A stretch of DNA of 64,000 nt from an uncultured Aquimarina sp. (GTDB lineage: Bacteria > Bacteroidota > Bacteroidia > Flavobacteriales > Flavobacteriaceae): contig NZ_CANLMP010000001.1 of the NCBI RefSeq assembly GCF_947492405.1, positions 310,001-374,000 of the forward strand, given 5' to 3'. Made by a program: the position numbers and the translations under genes. Position 1 is the first letter of the stretch, and each line of letters begins with the position of its first letter. Below, in pieces: positions 62,404-64,000 of this stretch. The notes under the pieces are model-generated. The model saw only the letters and a program-made list of their open reading frames with translations, was not told the origin of the DNA and ran no database searches.

Positions 62404-63003
62404 TTGGCAATAAAAGGCAAAATATTACCAGATAAAAAATCTCGTTGGCGTACTACTGCGGTTTTTCTCATAGCTGTTCTTATTGGATTAGGGCTATTTA
62501 TGGCTAAAGAATCTGAGGTGGTATCGTATATGGGTGATAATCCACAAACCTGTGTTAATTGTCATGTAATGACACCAGTTTATAATAGCTGGATGCATAG
62601 TTCACATCGTGAATGGGCTTCGTGTAATGATTGCCATGTTCCCCATGATAATATATTCAATAAATATTATTTTAAAGCTAAAGATGGCTTATATCATGCC
62701 TCTATATTTACATTACGTGCAGAACCTGACGTGATTTTTATGCGGGAGGCATCTCAAGAAGTTGTTCAGAATAATTGTATTCGTTGCCATGTACAACAAG
62801 TAACCCAAACTAAGTATGACGGTTGGATAGATGGGCACACATCTGATAGAACAGATAGGCAATGCTGGAGTTGCCATCGTGAAATCCCCCATGGACGTAG
62901 CCATGGTATTTCTACCATAAAATATAATATAGCGCCTATACCTACGGATGAAGTAGAGGCTGTTATTCCAGAATGGTTACAAAAGGAAATTGAAGAAAAA
63001 TAA
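62404..63003 (+). CDS. nrfH: Cytochrome c nitrite reductase membrane subunit NrfH (tetraheme)
   Basis: 199 aa. NrfH is the NapC/NirT-type quinol dehydrogenase that feeds electrons from menaquinol to NrfA. A membrane anchor spans about 17-36. Four heme c sites follow: C50-H54 (CVNCH), C74-H78 (CNDCH), C125-H129 (CIRCH) and C154-H158 (CWSCH). The start is TTG at 62404; a stop codon at 62377 lies in frame upstream and no ATG intervenes, so TTG is the only candidate start. nrfA begins 12 nt downstream. Confidence 0.95.
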   Translation: MAIKGKILPDKKSRWRTTAVFLIAVLIGLGLFMAKESEVVSYMGDNPQTCVNCHVMTPVYNSWMHSSHREWASCNDCHVPHDNIFNKYYFKAKDGLYHASIFTLRAEPDVIFMREASQEVVQNNCIRCHVQQVTQTKYDGWIDGHTSDRTDRQCWSCHREIPHGRSHGISTIKYNIAPIPTDEVEAVIPEWLQKEIEEK

Positions 63004-63015
63004 ATAGCTAGTATT

Positions 63016-64000
63016 ATGAAAAATAAGGTATTGTTCATTGTTACTATTATCGTAGTATTTTTATTGGGACTGCTTGCTTCCAGTATTATTAATAGAAAGT
63101 CTGAAGCAAAATATAAGTATGTACCTAAAGTGGATATTAGTGAAAATGAACCTCGAAATGCAGTTTGGGGCGAAAACTTTCAAAAGGAATATCAATCTTT
63201 TATTCAAACGGCAGATACCAGTTTTTCCACTTATCAAGGAGGTTCTGCCATGCGCGATATGCTTGAAGAAGATCCACGTTTAGTAGTACTATTTGCTGGA
63301 TATGGTTTCTCTAAAGATTATAATCAAGGACGCGGACATTCATACGCTATCGAAGATATTCATAATACTCTAAGAACCGGAGGTCCAAAAGGAAAAGGTG
63401 ATGGGCCAATGCCAGCTACTTGTTGGACCTGTAAAAGTCCATATGTACCGAGATTGATGAATGAGATAGGAATTGAAGAGTTTTATAAAGGAAAATGGGC
63501 TGATAAAGGAGCAGAAATTGTAAATTCTATCGGCTGTGCAGATTGTCATGATCCTAAAAGTATGAAACTTCGCATTACACGTCCTGCACTGGTAGAAGCT
63601 TTTGATGCTATGGGTAAAGATATTAATAATGCTACTCATCAAGAAATGCGATCGTTGGTATGTGCACAATGCCATGTAGAATACTATTTCAATAAAAATT
63701 TACCGGGAAAAGAAGGAACTCCATATCTAGTTTTTCCATGGAAAAATGGAATGGCTGTAGAGGATATGGAAAAATATTATGATGACCTTGAATTTAAAGA
63801 TTGGACTCATAAAATTAGTAAAACCCCAATGTTAAAAGCACAACATCCTGGTTATGAAACTTATGTAACAGGTGTACACGCTGATCGTGGAGTATCCTGT
63901 GCAGATTGCCATATGCCTTATAAAAGTGAAGGAGGGCAAAAATTTACAGATCATCACATACAATCTCCGTTAAATAATATAGCGAATGCCTGCCAGGTAT
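63016..64000 (+). CDS. nrfA: Ammonia-forming cytochrome c nitrite reductase NrfA (partial, 3' end outside window)
   Basis: 328 codons from ATG 63016 to the window end. NrfA reduces nitrite to ammonium with six electrons. The N-terminus is a membrane-anchor-like or signal segment (about 4-24). The catalytic heme site is the diagnostic C136-W-T-C139-K140 (CxxCK). CxxCH sites follow at C174-H178, C216-H220 and C295-H299, and a fifth begins at C326 at the edge. Coding context and order nrfH-nrfA are as in other Bacteroidota and Epsilonproteobacteria. Confidence 0.97.
   Translation, partial: MKNKVLFIVTIIVVFLLGLLASSIINRKSEAKYKYVPKVDISENEPRNAVWGENFQKEYQSFIQTADTSFSTYQGGSAMRDMLEEDPRLVVLFAGYGFSKDYNQGRGHSYAIEDIHNTLRTGGPKGKGDGPMPATCWTCKSPYVPRLMNEIGIEEFYKGKWADKGAEIVNSIGCADCHDPKSMKLRITRPALVEAFDAMGKDINNATHQEMRSLVCAQCHVEYYFNKNLPGKEGTPYLVFPWKNGMAVEDMEKYYDDLEFKDWTHKISKTPMLKAQHPGYETYVTGVHADRGVSCADCHMPYKSEGGQKFTDHHIQSPLNNIANACQV

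Overview
The window is chromosomal DNA from a low-GC member of the Bacteroidota, most likely a marine Flavobacteriaceae. Evidence: Oar-type TonB receptor, Chalcone_3-like and DUF2147 secreted proteins, rpsF-rpsR-rplI without ssb/priB, LytTR regulators, a class B diheme sdhCAB, promoters of the TTTG-N19-21-TAnnTTTG type and few Shine-Dalgarno sequences. The genus cannot be fixed from the sequence. No rRNA, tRNA, CRISPR array, prophage or intact IS was seen.

Layout. 1-1329: maf (cut by the left edge) and a UbiA-family prenyltransferase. 1.4-6.4 kb: a repeat element, then a signalling operon (small secreted protein, histidine kinase, OmpR-type regulator, periplasmic serine hydrolase, two paralogous secreted proteins). 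6.4-11.2 kb: rlmH, nadC, YihY-family protein, three tandem chalcone-isomerase-like secreted proteins and a DUF2147 protein. 11.3-16.8 kb: a MITE-like element abutting priA, a membrane protein, a LytTR regulator, and rpsF-rpsR-rplI. 16.9-24.7 kb: Oar-like receptor, small conserved proteins, orphan MacB-type permease, hisS, Lys-rich lipoprotein.

24.8-26.9 kb: a two-gene cassette (retropepsin-like protease and a protein with three glycogen-binding-like domains) lying between the lipoprotein gene and a decayed copy of that gene's 3' end and terminator. 27.1-30.4 kb: an operon of barrel protein, lipoprotein, DUF2235 hydrolase and K+ channel. 30.4-37.9 kb: a tripartite RND efflux operon whose outer-membrane component is fused to a substrate-binding-protein domain, preceded by two small secreted proteins. 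38.3-41.2 kb: HtrA-like protease, barrel protein and Omp85-type protein. 41.4-50.0 kb: TerB-like, MBL-fold, LytTR/LytS-type two-component system, a lipoprotein gene frameshifted at an A9 tract, universal stress protein, small lipoproteins, LpxR-like lipid A deacylase.

49.4-62.0 kb (minus strand) is one long co-directional run. In transcription order: small secreted protein, Dcu C4-dicarboxylate transporter, aspA, periplasmic asparaginase, sdhC-sdhA-sdhB, porin, GltS, PagL-like deacylase, TRIC channel, lipoprotein. The metabolic core reads as asparagine to aspartate to fumarate to succinate with the transporters needed. Divergent from it, nrfH-nrfA (nitrite to ammonium; nrfA cut by the right edge) suggests a locus for anaerobic respiration with fumarate and nitrite as acceptors.
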